Below, in pieces: positions 26,325 to 35,556 of a DNA stretch of 64,000 nt (positions are counted from its first letter, which is position 1; each line of letters opens with the position of its first letter). The notes under the pieces were generated by a model. The model was not told the origin of the DNA, made no database searches, and saw only the letters and a program-made list of their open reading frames with translations. The stretch lies in contig NZ_LMBW01000002.1 of NCBI RefSeq assembly GCF_001439915.1, forward strand, positions 306,830 to 370,829. Direction: 5' to 3'. The position numbers and the translations under genes are program-made. Source of the stretch: Fredinandcohnia humi. GTDB lineage: Bacteria; Bacillota; Bacilli; Bacillales; Bacillaceae_L.

Positions 26325-26799
26325 CATAGACTAAAAACGTGTACTCATATGGATTTTTCTCGTCCTTAATGCCTTTTTCCTTCAAGATGACTGTCCATTC
26401 GGTTTTATCAAAGGCTGGGAAATAGGTATCTCCCTCAAATTCCTCTTCGATTTCGGTTATGTACAGACGATCTGAGTGTGGCAGGATTTCTTTAAAAATC
26501 TCAGCCCCACCAATGACAAATAGCTCTTGGTTTGTCTCTTCACTCATTGTGACAATCTCATTAATTGAATGAATCACTTTACAGCCTTCTGCTGTGTATG
26601 TTGTATCACGTGTTACGATAATGTTTTCACGTCCAGGTAAAGGTCGTCCGATGGAATCATATGTTTTTCTTCCCATGATGATGGGATGACCCATTGTAAC
26701 TCTTTTGAAATAAGCTAAATCCGCTGGTAAACGCCATGGAAGGTCGTTATCCTTCCCGATTAGTTGGTTTTTGTCCATTGCTAGTAATAATGAAATCAT
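26305..26799 (-). CDS. dfrA: Dihydrofolate reductase
   Basis: 164 residues. It reduces dihydrofolate to tetrahydrofolate. Motifs: LLLAMDKNQLIGKDNDLPWRLPADLAYFK with the substrate-binding Asp/Trp region, IMGRKTYDSIGRPLPGR, and VIGGAEIFKEILP. Start at 26799, with GAGGA 8 nt upstream; a GTG five codons earlier is unlikely. Pairs with thyA upstream, which produces dihydrofolate. A strong hairpin lies in the thyA-dfrA gap. Confidence 0.96.
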   Translation of the reverse strand: MISLLLAMDKNQLIGKDNDLPWRLPADLAYFKRVTMGHPIIMGRKTYDSIGRPLPGRENIIVTRDTTYTAEGCKVIHSINEIVTMSEETNQELFVIGGAEIFKEILPHSDRLYITEIEEEFEGDTYFPAFDKTEWTVILKEKGIKDEKNPYEYTFLVYEKIPQN

Positions 26800-26814
26800 T
26801 TTAATCATCCTCAC

Positions 26815-26848
26815 AAAAAAAGTCCTAGGGTAAATTATACCCTAGGGG
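26815..26848 (-). terminator. Hairpin with T-run between thyA and dfrA
   Basis: CCTAGGGTA / TTACCCTAGG, a near-perfect 9-10 bp stem, followed by ACTTTTTTT on the minus strand, just before the dfrA ribosome site. It has the form of an intrinsic terminator inside the operon. Confidence 0.7.
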
Positions 26849-26866
26849 CTTGGAAATAGGAATGAT

Positions 26867-27823
26867 TTATACAGCAACGGGTGCCTTTATTGTTGGATGT
26901 GGGTCGTATCCCACGATTTCAATGTCGTCCATTTCAAAATCAAAAACAGATTCTACAGCCGGATTTAATTTTAAAGTCGGAAACGGACGAGGGTCACGAC
27001 TTAGTTGTAAATTGACCTGTTCGATATGATTTGTGTAAATATGGGCATCCCCAATCGTATGGATGAAATCCCCTACCTCTAACCCGCATTCAAATGCGAT
27101 TAGATGAGTTAAAAGTGCATAGCTTGCTATGTTGAAGGGGATTCCCAAAAAGTTGTCGCCAGATCTTTGATAAAGCTGGCAACTCAATTTCCCATCTGCC
27201 ACATAAAATTGGAACAGACTATGACATGGGGGCAAAGCCATGAATTCCACATCTCCAGGATTGTAGCCGACAACAAGATGACGTCTGCTATCCGGATTAT
27301 TTTTTATCTGATTAATGACATTTTTTAACTGATCAATGGTTTCACCACGTGATGTCTCCCACGCTCTCCACTGCTTCCCATAAACCGGACCAAGCTCTCC
27401 GTATTTAGCAGAAAACTCATCATCCTCAAGGATTCGAGCTTTAAACTTGTCCATCTCAGCATGGTACAAATTATTAAACTCGGGGTCTCTTAGACTTCTG
27501 TTACCGAAATCCGTCATATCGCGTCCTTGGTACTCATCACTCTTAACCCAATTTTTAAAAGCCCACTCATTCCAAATATTATTGTTGTTTTTAAGAAGAT
27601 ACCTGATATTCGTATCCCCTTTAATAAACCAAAGCAGCTCGCTCGCAATCAAACGAAACGGAACTCTCTTCGTTGTAAGCAAAGGAAAACCCTCACTTAA
27701 ATTAAAACGCATTTGGTACCCAAAAACAGAGACTGTCCCTGTCCCAGTTCGGTCTGATTTTTTCGTACCATTTTCAAGAACATGCTTTAAAAGCTCTAAA
27801 TACGCACTTTCTCCATGTTTCAA
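26867..27823 (-). CDS. thyA: Thymidylate synthase
   Basis: 318 residues when started at the TTG at 27823, which has AAGGAGTGA 6-8 nt upstream; this is exactly the length of the long ThyA form with the roughly 50-residue insert seen in B. cereus and Lactobacillus. It converts dUMP to dTMP using methylene-THF. Motifs: [13 protein letters not shown], the catalytic [29 protein letters not shown] and [11 protein letters not shown]. Forms a unit with dfrA. Confidence 0.96.
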   Translation of the reverse strand: MKHGESAYLELLKHVLENGTKKSDRTGTGTVSVFGYQMRFNLSEGFPLLTTKRVPFRLIASELLWFIKGDTNIRYLLKNNNNIWNEWAFKNWVKSDEYQGRDMTDFGNRSLRDPEFNNLYHAEMDKFKARILEDDEFSAKYGELGPVYGKQWRAWETSRGETIDQLKNVINQIKNNPDSRRHLVVGYNPGDVEFMALPPCHSLFQFYVADGKLSCQLYQRSGDNFLGIPFNIASYALLTHLIAFECGLEVGDFIHTIGDAHIYTNHIEQVNLQLSRDPRPFPTLKLNPAVESVFDFEMDDIEIVGYDPHPTIKAPVAV

Positions 27824-27868
27824 TTGATTCACTCCTTGCACAACTTCATGCTATTATCTTACTACAAA

Positions 27869-28585
27869 TTATTGCAGGGTTACACCTAATTCGACAAAAA
27901 ACTGATAAGTCATTGGTGCCGCAAGTTTCAATTGATTTCTCGACTCTTCAGAAAGATAGTACATCGCAAAAACTTCTGCAAAATATTCCTCTGAATAATC
28001 GCTAAAATAGGAACGATTCGGGAACATTTGATTGACTTCTTTTTTCCAAATGGCTAGAAAATAAGGATCCTCGCTAATTGAATCAAATACAAATTTGTCA
28101 ATTGAATGGGCCAGTTCATGTAGCTCTAAATTGATAGACCCGTGACCTTTCCCTTGTTCACTAGAGCCAATTTTCGCTAGCACGACCCCAGAACCGCCAA
28201 TACCCGGCACATCGTCCCATGTCGGACCATTTTCACTATAGCCACGGGGCTTTTTTCCCTTCAAATAGGCTGCAGAAGGCTCCTCCGTTAAACTGCCAGT
28301 AAACAGCTTTAGCACAATGCCTTCATCAACCAATCCTTGCAAAATAAGTTCATCAATTTGATTAATACGTTCAATCATTTTTGATGCAGCGGTTTCATTA
28401 AACTTCGATTCTGGTAATAAAATTATATCTTTTAACATTTCATAGTTTTTCAAATTTGATGTTTCTGTATAAAGTGTGAGTGATTGATACTCTTTTAGTG
28501 GAACTCCATGAGGGGACGCTTCACTAGGACGATAAGTGAAGCCGACAAGTACAAATAGAAGTGTGAGAATAACAGTTTTTTTCAT
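27869..28585 (-). CDS. Secreted anthrax lethal factor-like metallopeptidase (M34)
   Basis: 238 residues with a cleavable N-terminal signal (MKKTVILTLLFVLVGFTYRPSEA). A single ATLF domain follows, with the zinc motif HELAHSID (about residues 160-167) and the downstream Glu helix SEEYFAEVFAMYYLS that completes the gluzincin-like site. This is the size and layout of Pro-Pro endopeptidases related to the lethal factor catalytic domain. It lacks the receptor-binding and translocation parts of the toxin, so it is most likely an extracellular housekeeping or adhesion-trimming protease. It lies between thyA and ypjP, with no terminator evident before thyA. Confidence 0.85.
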   Translation of the reverse strand: MKKTVILTLLFVLVGFTYRPSEASPHGVPLKEYQSLTLYTETSNLKNYEMLKDIILLPESKFNETAASKMIERINQIDELILQGLVDEGIVLKLFTGSLTEEPSAAYLKGKKPRGYSENGPTWDDVPGIGGSGVVLAKIGSSEQGKGHGSINLELHELAHSIDKFVFDSISEDPYFLAIWKKEVNQMFPNRSYFSDYSEEYFAEVFAMYYLSEESRNQLKLAAPMTYQFFVELGVTLQ

Positions 28586-28708
28586 AAGAATGCTCCCCTA
28601 ATTAGTAGAATCATGATGTCCTAAATTGTAAAAATATTATATCATATCTGGAAAAACGAGTCTGCTAGACTAGGAGTGGAAACTTTTTCTAAAGGGAATT
28701 GAGAACAC

Positions 28709-28757
28709 AAAAAAGGTAGTCCAAGGGCTCGCAAATGCGACCTTAAACTACCTTTTT
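28709..28757. terminator. Terminator after ypjP
   Basis: AAAAAGGTAGT / ACTACCTTTTT arms with a long inner loop that contains CTCGCAAATGCGA; T-runs on both strands. Confidence 0.7.
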
Positions 28758-28764
28758 CTTATTA

Positions 28765-29358
28765 TTAACTAAGCCATTTCGGCGGTGTATTTTTATTCCA
28801 ATAAATATCACCTAAAGCATGATGTGTTTGGAATCCATCATGGTGTGTATGATAGTGGAAATTAAACCAATAGCCATCCTGTGGCGGGTGATCCTTGCGC
28901 ACATGGAAGCGAACAATATCCTTCCCACTTGTTTTATCGAAAATATGAAAAATCTTTTCCCCATTTCCTCCAGACGGTTGCTCTGAAATTTCTAGTTGGT
29001 CAAGCTGTTCTGTAGGGTATTGCTCTGCTAATAATTCAATGACACTTTCAATTCTCGGTAAAATTTCAGTACGGAATTCATCTTCAATAACAGGTCCAAT
29101 TTTACTACCAAATTTCTCAAATGACTTTGTTTCTGCATGTGTCATCGCATACGTAACAAAGTTTCTACTATCATATCCATAATTTGATTCAAACTCAGAA
29201 TATAGCTTCGACTCAGCATGATGTTCATTTATCGCATTTAACTTACTTGGCTTATCCGCATCCGCTTGCTCCATAGTAAGAGCCGGTGGAGGCGCTACCA
29301 AGCCAAGGGTCATAATCGAAAATGAGACGACTAATGCTTTCCGCAACCATTTTTTCAT
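28765..29358 (-). CDS. ypjP: YpjP-like protein
   Basis: 197 residues. It begins KKWLRKALVVSFSIMTLGLVAPP, a signal/anchor like that of B. subtilis YpjP, and has a His-rich end (FHYHTHHDGFQTHHALGDIYW). Context (thyA-dfrA neighbours) also matches ypjP. Start at 29358, with AAAGGG 9 nt upstream. Probably extracytoplasmic; function unknown. The His cluster could bind metal. Confidence 0.85.
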   Translation of the reverse strand: MKKWLRKALVVSFSIMTLGLVAPPPALTMEQADADKPSKLNAINEHHAESKLYSEFESNYGYDSRNFVTYAMTHAETKSFEKFGSKIGPVIEDEFRTEILPRIESVIELLAEQYPTEQLDQLEISEQPSGGNGEKIFHIFDKTSGKDIVRFHVRKDHPPQDGYWFNFHYHTHHDGFQTHHALGDIYWNKNTPPKWLS

Positions 29359-29595
29359 AACCAAACGCCCTTTCAAAACATTTACCTTATGCCCATTTTA
29401 ACACAATCTCGCGAAAAATTTTACTATGAAAATAACAAAATACAAAAAATAAGGATAAATGCCCAATTAACGAAAAGGCAATTTTTTCATCCCAAAGTAA
29501 CTTCAGGCATTATTTTACCAAAATAAAGTTCATAAAATCTCCTAAGTTTGATAAAATAGGGGTACCATACATATTTGAAAGGTGGATTCAGGGAA

Positions 29596-29667
29596 ATGGA
29601 TTGGATTTTTGGTATCGCAAGTGTAGTTACATTAGCTTATTTTGTATATTGTTGTGTGACTGAATAA
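29596..29667 (+). CDS. Single-pass membrane peptide, 23 residues
   Basis: MDWIFGIASVVTLAYFVYCC then VTE: one hydrophobic helix filling the whole peptide. It has an upstream AAAGGTGG and its own terminator 2 bp after the stop, and no other gene on its transcript. The size and helix recall KdpF-type peptides, but there is no kdpABC nearby. No assigned function. Confidence 0.45.
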   Translation: MDWIFGIASVVTLAYFVYCCVTE

Positions 29668-29668
29668 T

Positions 29669-29698
29669 AAAACCCGCCTATGCGGGTTTTGTTTTTTT
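29669..29698 (+). terminator. Terminator of the 23-residue peptide gene
   Basis: AAAACCCGC / GCGGGTTTT hairpin (9 bp, 4-nt loop) followed by GTTTTTTT. Confidence 0.85.
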
Positions 29699-29721
29699 GT
29701 TGACTATATGTAATAAAACTT

Positions 29722-29853
29722 CTAAAACTTCTTTTTCTTCTTCCTCGAGGAATCTAGCTCCATTTTTCCAGTTTCTTGATTCGTTGTCCCTTGTCCTTCT
29801 ACATTAGAAGAGCCTAAACCAATTGTTGTGGGGTCTTTTTTGCGTTTTCCCAA
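29722..29853 (-). CDS. YuzL-like small protein
   Basis: 43 residues, very basic ends around a polar centre: MGKRKKDPTTIGLGSSNV..., with the VEGQGTTNQETG core that I associate with the YuzL-like family of bacilli, and a Lys-rich tail. The TTG start has GGAGGTG 6 nt upstream; an ATG two codons earlier abuts it. Located just upstream of the RsmJ-like gene's end on the same strand. Function unknown; small basic proteins like this are often spore components. Confidence 0.65.
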   Translation of the reverse strand: MGKRKKDPTTIGLGSSNVEGQGTTNQETGKMELDSSRKKKKKF

Positions 29854-29899
29854 GATCATCACCTCCGTTATTTAAGATTTCCAAAGGTGCGGAAAATTA

Positions 29900-30682
29900 T
29901 CAAGAACCCCTTAGGTCAATTACCCCGAAATGAAATTTAGCGGTTTTCCGTTTAAAAACGGTAAATCCGTGTCTTTCAAATTGTTCACTTTTCCAGTGGT
30001 CCTTTAGCACTACTTTTTGTTTTGCGACTCGTTTCGCTGCTTTGATCGCTTCAGGACTTAATGTGGAATAAATCGCAAATTTGCGAATTCCCTTAATCCC
30101 CTCCGATTCTTCTATTGTTTCTTCAAACATCGGGTCAAAATACACAACATCAAAGCTTTTCGAAGGACACGTGTCCAAAAAATGTTCATATGTCTTATGC
30201 TTTATTTCAATCCTAGTCATTGCCTCATTCATCATTGGATATCCGGTATCCCAGCTTTTCAATCCGCCTTTTAAAAGATAATACAAATACTTGTTACCTT
30301 CCAAAGACACAACTTTTCCAGTCTCGCCAACGACAATGCTTGCGACAATACTATCAGATCCCAAGCCTAAAGTGCAGTCTAAAATCGTGTTCCCTTCCGC
30401 TAAACCAGAAGCCTGAATAAATGGATCAAATTCACCTTTCATTATTCGTTTCATGCGAAACATAGCGGAATTCGGGTGAAAGAAAAGCGGTTCTTCTCCA
30501 TGTATCGGATGAATTTCAATTCGATTTTTCCCAACAACAAGGATATCTTTTTCGGTTAGCTTTTGAATAGCGGCAATGGAACGCTTATTCCTTTGAATAT
30601 AAGGCGCTTCCAGTTCAGCAGCGACTGTTTTAGCCAAATTTACCATTTCATCATTTGTTCGTCCTGCCGTTGTTACAAACAT
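29900..30682 (-). CDS. ypiP: RsmJ/YpiP-like SAM methyltransferase
   Basis: 260 residues. The SAM-binding glycine-rich loop is ILDCTLGLGSDSIVAS and the catalytic DPMF sits in FDVVYFDPMFEE, as in RsmJ (16S rRNA guanine-N2 methylase). The N-terminus is FVTTAGRTNDEM. B. subtilis YpiP is the same family. The ATG at 30682 with AAAAGGTGA is preferred to the ORF's upstream extension. The RNA target is inferred. Confidence 0.88.
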   Translation of the reverse strand: MFVTTAGRTNDEMVNLAKTVAAELEAPYIQRNKRSIAAIQKLTEKDILVVGKNRIEIHPIHGEEPLFFHPNSAMFRMKRIMKGEFDPFIQASGLAEGNTILDCTLGLGSDSIVASIVVGETGKVVSLEGNKYLYYLLKGGLKSWDTGYPMMNEAMTRIEIKHKTYEHFLDTCPSKSFDVVYFDPMFEETIEESEGIKGIRKFAIYSTLSPEAIKAAKRVAKQKVVLKDHWKSEQFERHGFTVFKRKTAKFHFGVIDLRGS

Positions 30683-30728
30683 ATTATCACCTTTTTTGTA
30701 CAAAAAAAGATGTCGAGATGACATCCTT

Positions 30729-31163
30729 TTAGCAATTCTTATTTAATGCAGAAGTTACGTTTTCCATGATGGCTTCCATTGAATTTGATTCAATTTCATG
30801 TCTTGGAATGAAGTGTACAACTTCCTTGCCTTTTAATAAAGCCATTGATGGAGATGATGGCTCATAGCCTTCAAAGTACTCTCTCATCTTTGCAGTAGCT
30901 TCTTTATCTTGCCCTGCAAATACTGTAACAAGATGATCTGGCTTTTTCTCATTATTTAGAACCGCTTGAGTTACAGCAGGTCTTGCAAGTCCTGCAGCAC
31001 ATCCACACACAGAGTTCACAACAACAAGTGTAGTGCCTTCTGCCTTCTCCATGAAGTTTTCTACTTCTTCCTCTGTTTGAAGCTCGCCAAAGCCCGCTAC
31101 TACAAGTTCTTGACGCATCGGCTTTACGATTTGCTTCATATATTCATCATATGCCATTGACAT
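30729..31163 (-). CDS. yphP: Bacilliredoxin (BrxA/BrxB family, YphP)
   Basis: 144 residues, thioredoxin-like. The CxC active site is VNSVCGCAAGLARP (Cys about 53 and 55). It removes bacillithiol from mixed disulfides after oxidative stress. MSMAYDEYMKQIVKPMRQEL is the family's typical start. GGGAGGG is 7 nt upstream. Followed within 47 bp by the RsmJ-like gene on the same strand. Confidence 0.95.
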   Translation of the reverse strand: MSMAYDEYMKQIVKPMRQELVVAGFGELQTEEEVENFMEKAEGTTLVVVNSVCGCAAGLARPAVTQAVLNNEKKPDHLVTVFAGQDKEATAKMREYFEGYEPSSPSMALLKGKEVVHFIPRHEIESNSMEAIMENVTSALNKNC

Positions 31164-31278
31164 ATCGAATCCCTCCCTCTTCTTTCAATAAAATAAGCAT
31201 ACTATTTTGAATGAACAAAATCAATTTTCAACTAACATCAATTACCATTTACCATGTTTTAAAGTGAACGCAACACCT

Positions 31279-32403
31279 TTATTTATTCCTGCTTTCCGTC
31301 ATTTGCTTCCAAACGGAACCTTTTGCTTCCTCGCCACCTTCAATTCGTTCGATGGCTAGTTTAATTTGCATTTTCACTTCAAATTCCGGATCATTTTCTG
31401 CTTCTTTAAGGGCTTCAAGTGCTGTTTCATCGCCAACCTCAAATAAAAACATAGCAGCCCGCCATCTCACTAGCTTACTTGAATCCTGAAGTGCCTCACA
31501 CATTGCACGAATAGCAGCTGGGTCGCCGATATCTGACAAGCAGTCACCTGCTGTTCTTCTAACCGTAACTGACTTATCCTTCATGGCCTCATACAGGTGT
31601 GGCAAGACAATCGGCTTTTCAATCATACCTAAATACACAGTTGCTAACCGGCGGATTGACGGTTTTTCATCTTTCAAGACTTTCGCAAGTACTGGAATAT
31701 CGTTTTCTTCTGGATCCATTTGCTCTAAGCTCGCATAGCGTTTCGTCCAATCGGGATCATCCATCATCTCTAAAGTAACCTTATAGGATTGTCGTTTTTG
31801 GATAGATGGGGCTGCTGTTTGCTCTGAAATTTGCTTTACAATACGGTCGAGTCTTTCCTTCGGATAGGCTGCAGCAAGCTCATCCACTACTTCCTTTCCG
31901 ATTTCATCATGACTGCCATATCGAACACCTTGTTCCTTCCAATCACGTTCTAACACAACGTTTCCTGAAGCCTCCTGAGCACGTAGCAACGTTTCTCTGA
32001 ATACGTCTGGTAATCCAAAACGGAATTCTTGTTCTCCGTCATGGAGCTTAACCTGCATAGGAAGGCCTTTATACATTTGCACAAAAACCTTCACTTCTCC
32101 AAAATGTTCGTCAAGTTTCTTTCCTTCGTTTTCTCCTTCAGCCACATCTTCCCCAAACACTTTACGTACGTTTGGTAAAAGCTCCTGCCAGTCATATCTT
32201 GCATTTCTTTCAACCGCTAAAAAATCGGCCACATGATATACACCTTTAATACCTTCGATAGCCATCATTTCTTTAATAAGTGGTGGTGCTTGATCTATGT
32301 TTTCCTTTTTATAATTATTACTTTTTCCCTTTGGTAGTTCCTCGTCTAATATAATCTTCATTGTATTCGGACTAGGTGTTGGTTCAATTGATTTAATTTT
32401 CAT
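31279..32403 (-). CDS. ypgR: Conserved virulence factor C family protein (YpgR), NifU-N plus HEAT repeats
   Basis: 374 residues. N-terminal NifU-like small domain (about 1-75, beginning MKIKSIEPTPSPNTMKI), a middle region, and C-terminal PBS/HEAT-like repeats (VLKDEKPSIRRLATVYLG, AMKDKSVTVRRTAGDCLSDIG, ALQDSSKLVRWRAAMFLFEVG). The Staphylococcus homologue is CvfC. The start at 32403 follows GGAGAAGGAG. Possible scaffold in protein interactions; function unsettled. Confidence 0.88.
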   Translation of the reverse strand: MKIKSIEPTPSPNTMKIILDEELPKGKSNNYKKENIDQAPPLIKEMMAIEGIKGVYHVADFLAVERNARYDWQELLPNVRKVFGEDVAEGENEGKKLDEHFGEVKVFVQMYKGLPMQVKLHDGEQEFRFGLPDVFRETLLRAQEASGNVVLERDWKEQGVRYGSHDEIGKEVVDELAAAYPKERLDRIVKQISEQTAAPSIQKRQSYKVTLEMMDDPDWTKRYASLEQMDPEENDIPVLAKVLKDEKPSIRRLATVYLGMIEKPIVLPHLYEAMKDKSVTVRRTAGDCLSDIGDPAAIRAMCEALQDSSKLVRWRAAMFLFEVGDETALEALKEAENDPEFEVKMQIKLAIERIEGGEEAKGSVWKQMTESRNK

Positions 32404-32601
32404 ATCTACCGCTCCTTCTCCTACGATATCAACTACCGTAATTGTAGCACACAAAATCACCATATTTCCATTTTAAGACTTTGGCGCTATTGTACTAAAA
32501 TCTGATATTTTGTCATATTAACCTAATTATCTAAATATCATAAGGGTGTGCTAATTTTAAGAGCAGTTTTTTGCTTTTGCAAACATCAAGGAGGAACTTC
32601 A

Positions 32602-33636
32602 ATGAAAAAACGCTATGGAACACGCGAAGCCATTGTCGTAACGTCTCTTGCTGCTGGATTTTTCTTTGGCGCCCCACATGCCGTAGATGCGTCAGAAAGG
32701 CAGAACTTAGATCCATTACTAGACAAACACTATCAATTTGATACAAAACAGGAATTACGCTACGGTCACACTGGGTATACAGTTCGCTCTCTTCAATTTG
32801 AATTACATAAATTAAATTTTTACTATGAAACGATTGATGGTCACTATGGCGCCTCAACCCAAGAAGCTGTTAAGAGATTCCAAGAATTATATGAATTAAA
32901 AATCGATGGTATCGCTGGGGAAATAACCCTAGAAAAATTAAACCAAGTCATCCTGCAGCCAAAGCCTGCTTTCTACACAGTTGGTGACGAAGGTCCTGCG
33001 GTAAAACAGCTTCAAACCAAATTACAAAGACTCAGGTTTTATAATGGGTTGATCGATGGGGAATTTGGAACAGTCACAGAGGACAGTGTGAAGACTTATC
33101 AAAAGAAGTTTAAATTAGAGGCAAATGGGCTTGCAACAGAAGAAACAATTGACCACATTATGAAAAATAAAAATGTAAGAGGTCTCACCATCAAAAAAGC
33201 AACGGTTGTGACGGCTCAACCAAGGTCAGATTCAAATCTTGAAACAAGTGAGGCAACAACTGAAACAATTGAAGCGCCACCTGTGGATGCTAGTGTAATT
33301 TCTATTGCGATGAATTATATTGGCGTTCCCTATGTTTGGGGTGGGACCTCACCAAACGGCTTTGATTGCAGCGGATTTTTACAATTTGTTTATGCTCAAA
33401 AAGGAGTAAATCTATCACGAACGGTTTCGGGCATCTGGGGTCAAGGGGCAAGTGTGTCTGCACCAAGCGTTGGTGATATTGTCTTTTTCCAAACGTATAA
33501 GCCAGGTCCGTCACACGCAGGCATTTACCTTGGAAACAATAAATTCATCCATGCAGATTCAACTGATGGTATTAGTATTGGTGATATGACGATTAACTAC
33601 TGGCAATCACGCTATTTAGGAGCTAAGCGCTTATAA
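32602..33636 (+). CDS. NlpC/P60 peptidoglycan hydrolase with two PG-binding domains
   Basis: 344 residues, secreted. Signal peptide about residues 1-32. Two PG_binding_1 repeats follow (about 50-115 and 130-190), each with the LQ..L..L.FY....DG.(Y/F)G core, then a linker and the C-terminal NlpC/P60 domain (about 230-344). Catalytic Cys is in FDCSGF (about 256), His in SHAGIYLG (about 304) and a third polar His in FIHADS. It cleaves D-Glu-DAP links in the cell wall. ATG at 32602 after AAGGAGGAAC. Diverges from ypgR. Confidence 0.94.
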   Translation: MKKRYGTREAIVVTSLAAGFFFGAPHAVDASERQNLDPLLDKHYQFDTKQELRYGHTGYTVRSLQFELHKLNFYYETIDGHYGASTQEAVKRFQELYELKIDGIAGEITLEKLNQVILQPKPAFYTVGDEGPAVKQLQTKLQRLRFYNGLIDGEFGTVTEDSVKTYQKKFKLEANGLATEETIDHIMKNKNVRGLTIKKATVVTAQPRSDSNLETSEATTETIEAPPVDASVISIAMNYIGVPYVWGGTSPNGFDCSGFLQFVYAQKGVNLSRTVSGIWGQGASVSAPSVGDIVFFQTYKPGPSHAGIYLGNNKFIHADSTDGISIGDMTINYWQSRYLGAKRL

Positions 33637-33644
33637 AGTATAAA

Positions 33645-33671
33645 GACTCGGCAATGCCGAGTCCCTTTTTT
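33645..33671. terminator. Terminator of the NlpC/P60 gene and of the ABC-F gene
   Basis: GACTCGGC / GCCGAGTC, 3-nt loop, followed by CCTTTTTT. Confidence 0.85.
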
Positions 33672-35556
33672 AATCATTGACCATCTCCGATAATTCTGCC
33701 CATCTTTCCATTAATTGGTCAAGCATCTCGGATTCCCTTACATGGTCATCCATAGCCTGCTGTGCCTTCTGGTAGTCACTTCCGGCTGCTTCAATTTCTT
33801 TTACAAGAGCTGCAACCTTCTCCTCCTGGGCTTCAATTCTCCCTTCAATTTCATCCCATTCTAGTTGGTCCTTGTAGGAAAGTTTCTTTTTCTTTGGTTT
33901 CGGCGCCTCTTGGTTTGATGTCTTTTCAACTTTTATTTTTTGTATGGCTTGTGCAGTTTCCGCTAAATTTTTTTCAAGATAATCCGAGTAATCACCAAAA
34001 TACGTTGTAATCTGATGATCCTTTTCAAAGACTAACAGCTGGTCTGTTACTTTATCTAAGAAATAACGGTCATGTGATACTGTGATGACAACACCTGGGA
34101 AGTCTTCTAAATAATCCTCTAACACGGTTAATGTCTGGGTATCCAAATCATTTGTCGGCTCGTCCAATAATAATACATTCGGTTCACCCATAATAATTTT
34201 CAATAAATATAATCGTCTTCGTTCCCCGCCAGATAACTTTCGAATTGGTGTACCATGGGTATGCATTGGGAATAAAAAGCGCTCAAGCATCTGCGCTGCT
34301 GAAATCATCTTTCCATCCAAAGTATGAATCATTTCAGCGGTTTCCTTGATATACTCAATCATTCGCATATTAATGTCCATATCGATACTTTCTTGGGTGT
34401 AATATGCTAGCTTAACCGTTTGTCCAATCTCCATTTCGCCTGAATCAACAGGAATAGTACCCGCGATAATATTTAATAATGTCGATTTCCCGCTGCCGTT
34501 GCGACCAACGATTCCAATTCGATCTCCTGGTTTAACAAGCAAATCCACATCCTCTAAAATTTTCATGTCAGCAAAACTCTTTGAAACATTCTTTAACTCG
34601 ATGACCTTTTTACCAAGCCTGCTGCCACCAACAGAAATATCAAGTGATTCTGTATTCACCGATTTCTTCGCATTTTCGATTTCATCAAACCGTTGGATCC
34701 GCGCTTTTTGCTTTGTCGTTCTAGCTTTGGCACCACGACGAATCCAGGCAAGCTCACGTCGATAAAGATTTTGACGCTTTGATTCAGAAGCCTGCTCCAT
34801 CTCCATCCGAAGCGCTTTTGCCTCTAAAAAGCTGCTATAGTTACCGGTATAGGTATAGAGATTACCCTCATCAAGCTCAATAATTCGGTTTGTCACTCGG
34901 TCTAAAAAGTAACGATCGTGGGTGACAACCAGTAAAGCACCATTGTATTTCCCTAGATAATCCTCAAGCCACTGAATGGTATCGTAATCTAAATGGTTCG
35001 TCGGTTCATCCAAAATGAGCAAGTCTGGAACCTCGATAAGGCTTTGCGCAAGAGCCACACGTTTTTTCTGTCCGCCAGACAGCTCCATCACATCTTTAGA
35101 AAAATCTGTAATCCCAAGCTTTGATAATACAGCCTTTGCATTTGAATTTGCTTCCCATGCATTCGCAGCATCCATTTTTTGCTGCAGGTCATATAACTTC
35201 TCCTGATTCGCAGTATTCATCGAATCTTTTTCGATTCGAATCATCGCTTCCTCGTATTCTTTTAATAATCGAAGGAGGGGTGTACTGCCCTGGAAGACTT
35301 GGTCAAGCACGGTATTCCCTTGGAAGAATTCAGGTTGCTGCGGTAAATAGCTAATTGTGTATCCCTTTGAATGAGTGATTTCTCCATGATCCGCTTCTTC
35401 CACACCTGCAATGATTTTTAAAAGTGTGGATTTTCCGGTTCCATTAACACCGATGATGCCAATCCGTTCATTATCCGTAATACTAAAGGAAATATTCTCA
35501 AATAACATTTTTTCGGCATAGCTTTTTACTAGATTTTCAACCGTTAAGAGCCTCAT
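33670..35556 (-). CDS. yfmR: ABC-F ATPase (YfmR/Uup type)
   Basis: About 628 residues, two ABC ATP-binding cassettes without membrane domains. The Walker A motifs are GVNGTGKST (about 37) and GRNGSGKST (about 355); the signatures are LSGGQKKR and LSGGERRR; the Walker Bs are LLILDEPTNHLD and VLLLDEPTNDLD. The C-terminal coiled coil (about 545-628) is as in Uup/YfmR, which help ribosomes move past difficult stretches. The ATG at 35556 overlaps the ypgQ stop as ATGA, so translation is coupled. Orthology with YfmR by length and tail. Confidence 0.93.
   Translation of the reverse strand: MRLLTVENLVKSYAEKMLFENISFSITDNERIGIIGVNGTGKSTLLKIIAGVEEADHGEITHSKGYTISYLPQQPEFFQGNTVLDQVFQGSTPLLRLLKEYEEAMIRIEKDSMNTANQEKLYDLQQKMDAANAWEANSNAKAVLSKLGITDFSKDVMELSGGQKKRVALAQSLIEVPDLLILDEPTNHLDYDTIQWLEDYLGKYNGALLVVTHDRYFLDRVTNRIIELDEGNLYTYTGNYSSFLEAKALRMEMEQASESKRQNLYRRELAWIRRGAKARTTKQKARIQRFDEIENAKKSVNTESLDISVGGSRLGKKVIELKNVSKSFADMKILEDVDLLVKPGDRIGIVGRNGSGKSTLLNIIAGTIPVDSGEMEIGQTVKLAYYTQESIDMDINMRMIEYIKETAEMIHTLDGKMISAAQMLERFLFPMHTHGTPIRKLSGGERRRLYLLKIIMGEPNVLLLDEPTNDLDTQTLTVLEDYLEDFPGVVITVSHDRYFLDKVTDQLLVFEKDHQITTYFGDYSDYLEKNLAETAQAIQKIKVEKTSNQEAPKPKKKKLSYKDQLEWDEIEGRIEAQEEKVAALVKEIEAAGSDYQKAQQAMDDHVRESEMLDQLMERWAELSEMVND

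Noticed and set aside
32531-32857. Minus-strand frame of 108 codons
   Set aside because: Lies across the start of the NlpC/P60 gene and its ribosome site; composition is that of a shadow.
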